From Astragalus membranaceus (Eukaryota; Streptophyta; Magnoliopsida; Fabales; Fabaceae), in NCBI GenBank assembly GCA_039519185.1, contig CM076849.1, positions 72,287,784-72,351,783 of the forward strand: a stretch of DNA of 64,000 nucleotides, read 5' to 3'. Shown piece after piece: positions 61,622-64,000 of this stretch. Position 1 is the first letter of the stretch; every line of letters begins with the position of its first letter. The notes under the pieces are model-generated. The model made no database searches, was not told the DNA's origin, and saw only the letters and a list, made by a program, of their open reading frames with translations. A program made the translations under genes and the position numbers.

Positions 61622-64000
61622 TTTTTTTTCTTACAAAGGCTAAAAGAGAAAAAGCAAAAGAAAAATGGCTTAAAGACTTACAAATTGAACTCATGAAGCA
61701 TCAGCATTCAACAAGTCAAGTAAACTCGAAGGAGGAGAAGTCAAAGTAGAAAGGGGGTTATTCCTATGAGCTCCCAATTTAGCCAAAAAATATGCACAAG
61801 TATTACCCTCTCTAAGAGTATGCATCAACTGACACTACCAATCTTTGTTTTTTTTTTGACAATATCCAATCTTGTTAATCATGCCTCTTATTAACGATAT
61901 TTCATTCCCAAACCTATGAAAAGTATGGTTCCCCTTCTTGATTAAATTCAAGACATAAGGAGAGTCTGAAAAGTAGATAATTTTTCTAAAACCTATATCC
62001 CAACACATTTCCAAACCAAAGAGAATAGCCATAATCTCAGCATGGGTGATATTAGAAACACCAAGAGATCCAAAGAATCCCCTAATGAACGTCCCTTTAG
62101 AATCACGCAATAGACCTCCAAAACCAGAAGGACCCGGGTTGGTAATGGCACTACCATCTACATTCACACAAACCACATCAGGAGGTGGTCTAGACCATGA
62201 AACAATTCTCGGACTTCTAGAATGCTGCAAGGCATCCAAATTACCATAAGCAATGTGAGTGTTTTTACACAAGGCTTGAGCTTGTAACACCACAGTAAAA
62301 GGATTAATAATTTCTCCATCAAAAATAAAACGGTTTCGACTACACCAAATTTTCCACAAAATACAAAGAAATATGGTACCATGGGAATCAACTAATCGCA
62401 GTAAGTTGCCAAGGGGGTCTATATTATTAAAATATGAAACTCTTCTTCCATATTTCAACCACCCTGTTACATTTAAATAAGCAATGGAGAATTGTTTCTT
62501 CATGAGTGCAAAAAGGACAAGTGTTACTTCCAGGTATACCACGGTGGGACAACACAGATCCTTCTTAACATTGCTTTCAGAATCGATTTCCAGGTAGGTG
62601 AACTAGGGGTGTTACCTACTGAGAATATATGATCCTTCTTAACATACAAAGCATTAAATATTGAAACCCAAAGTTTATTAGAACTTTGCAACAAGCCCCA
62701 AACCAATTTACCAAGTAAAGTTGTGTTCTGTAAGCGAGAGGTTCTAACACCCAAACCTCCCTTCTTCTTTGGTTGAGTTAAAACACTCCACTTCGTCATG
62801 TTTTTTCCCTATCACCGTGTCCTCTCCAAATAAAATCACAGGCTAAGTAATCCATCTTATCACTTACAACTTGAGAGTGAGTCATCCCAGTTTATTAAGA
62901 AGCCTCCCTTTCCAATAAGCAAGCTTAGAATTAAGTCTATCTAACACACCTTCAAAATCTTTCATTGTGGGTCTCCCATGAGTAAACTGGTAGCCAAGAC
63001 ATTTATCAATTTGCCTACTTAAGAACATCTGAGTAGTCTGAGAGAGCCTGAGCCGTGTTGCCTGAGGAACACCTAAAGAGGCAAAAATCTTGGATTTGTT
63101 GACACTAATCCTCAAACCAAACATGTTGCAAAAATCATCAAAAATATTCTTCACCACTTTGGCTTGGCTGACAGTCGTTTTCATGAAGAAAAGCACGTCA
63201 TCTGCAAAAAATAAATGAGAAATTTGTGGACCATTCCGAGATACGGTTATAGGAACTCAATCCCCATCCATTACGGATTTAGAGATCATAGCCTCCAAAA
63301 TCTACATGCACAACACAAACAAGTAAGGAGATAAGGGATTCCCTTGTCGAAGACCCCTCTTTGGCGTAAAACTCTGTCTTACTTCCATTCCAAAGCAAAG
63401 AGACGGTGGAAGAAGAAATACTATGCATAATCAAGAAAGTTAGTCTTTGAGGGAAACCAAACATAGTCAAAGTTTCTCTTAAAAAATCTCAATTCACCAT
63501 AACATAAGCTTTTTAAAGGTCTAGCTTGAACACTAGATCCCTTTTCTTGCTCTTCTTCTTCATATAATGAAGAATCTCTTGAAGACCAATAGCATTATCT
63601 TTAGTGATTCTACCGAGAATAAAATTACTCTACAAAGGACTCACAAGGTTTTCCAGTAAAGGACGAAGTCTGTTAACCAACACCTTAGATAACAATTTAT
63701 AGATAACATTACAAAGAGTTATTGGTCTAAATTACTTAAATGATGTAGGGTGATCCACTTTAGGATATAAGACCAGTAACGTCTCTAAAATCTGATTACC
63801 AAAACTCCCTGTTGCATTGCATTTTTAACAAAGCTGCAAACATCGTTTCCTACCTCGTTCCAAAACATTTTGAAAAAGATTGGTTGAAAACCATCAGGAC
63901 TAGGAGCTTTATATGATTTCATAGACAGCAAGGCTTCATAAACTTCTTTATCCACCACTGGATCACAAAGTTTATTACCTTCCTCCACAGTAATACCATT
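61622..64000 (-). pseudogene. Plant L1-type LINE ORF2: RT and RNase H, decayed, continues past window
   Basis: The + strand T run at 61622-61629 is the poly(A) end on the - strand. Reading leftward from 64000: LINE RT LLSMKSYKAPSPDGFQPIFFKMFW; TLFGFPQRLTFLIMHSISSSTVSLLWNG; SQAKVVKNIFDDFCNMFGLRISVNKSK; CLGYQFTHGRPT; then LTQPKKKGGLGVRTSRLQNTTLLGKLVW and WKIWCSRNRFIFDGE. A C-terminal RNase H follows: VCVNVDGSAITNPGPSGFGGLLRD, HAEIMAILFGLEMCWDIGF, SDSPYVLNLIKKG. TAG at 61835-61837 precedes the usual end (HTLREGNTCAYFLAKLGA) and the stop is at 61691-61693. At least four frameshifts lie between 62500 and 63780. Confidence 0.88.

Overview
The window is plant nuclear DNA, almost certainly from a eudicot, made nearly entirely of repeats. 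The evidence is an endogenous pararetrovirus (EPRV, Caulimoviridae-like), Ty3/gypsy LTR retrotransposons of the Tat, Athila, Tekay-like and Ogre-like types, a CACTA DNA transposon, a plant L1-type LINE with an RNase H domain, and plant-style introns. A legume is possible (Ogre-like LTR) but not provable here. I see no intact single-copy host gene, no rRNA or tRNA gene and nothing bacterial.

Backbone. Positions 1 to about 51.4 kb are one rearranged EPRV locus cut up by later insertions. EPRV-1 (1-5.5 kb, +) has an open capsid-protease-RT-RNase H polyprotein, a second ORF with one in-frame stop, and an intergenic region with TATA box, poly(A) signal and Met-tRNA primer site. The leader resumes at 19.9 kb and joins a scrambled second unit, EPRV-2: leader, protease/RT fragment, capsid, protease, RT, RNase H (20.3-42.0 kb, +). 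EPRV-3 is an inverted 5' portion (51.4-42.0 kb, -) meeting EPRV-2 tail to tail.

Insertions into it. (1) Tat-1, 5.5-19.6 kb, without gag or pol but with an antisense gene. It holds Athila-A (8.2-16.9 kb), which holds a foldback Tekay-like element (8.7-12.3 kb), and it also holds a perfect 318-bp palindrome. (2) A CACTA element, 22.9-27.1 kb, TSD CCA, carrying three phase-compatible exons of a host gene plus retroelement scraps. (3) Athila-2, 28.8-41.4 kb, TSD GTTGT, with a LINE/SINE-like insert in one LTR. (4) A Tekay-like solo LTR, 42.2-44.5 kb, TSD GTTCT. (5) An Athila solo LTR, 44.9-50.7 kb, TSD GAGAC, itself holding an Ogre-like solo LTR, 45.9-50.0 kb, TSD AGTAA.

Right end. Tat-2 (51.7-61.4 kb, - sense, TSD CTTTC, LTRs differing at 5 of 328 positions) is young. 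Its pol has lost the RT catalytic segment and has two nonsense codons, but an antisense gene with its own TATA box, a 5'UTR intron and a coding intron is intact at 699 codons. A decayed LINE runs off the right edge on the - strand.

Most notable: the antisense gene kept in both Tat elements; the perfect palindrome; a GTGC-NNNN-GCAC dyad scattered through the Athila-2/3 family; and the gene-capturing CACTA. All calls come from reading motifs, repeats and junctions; no database search was made.
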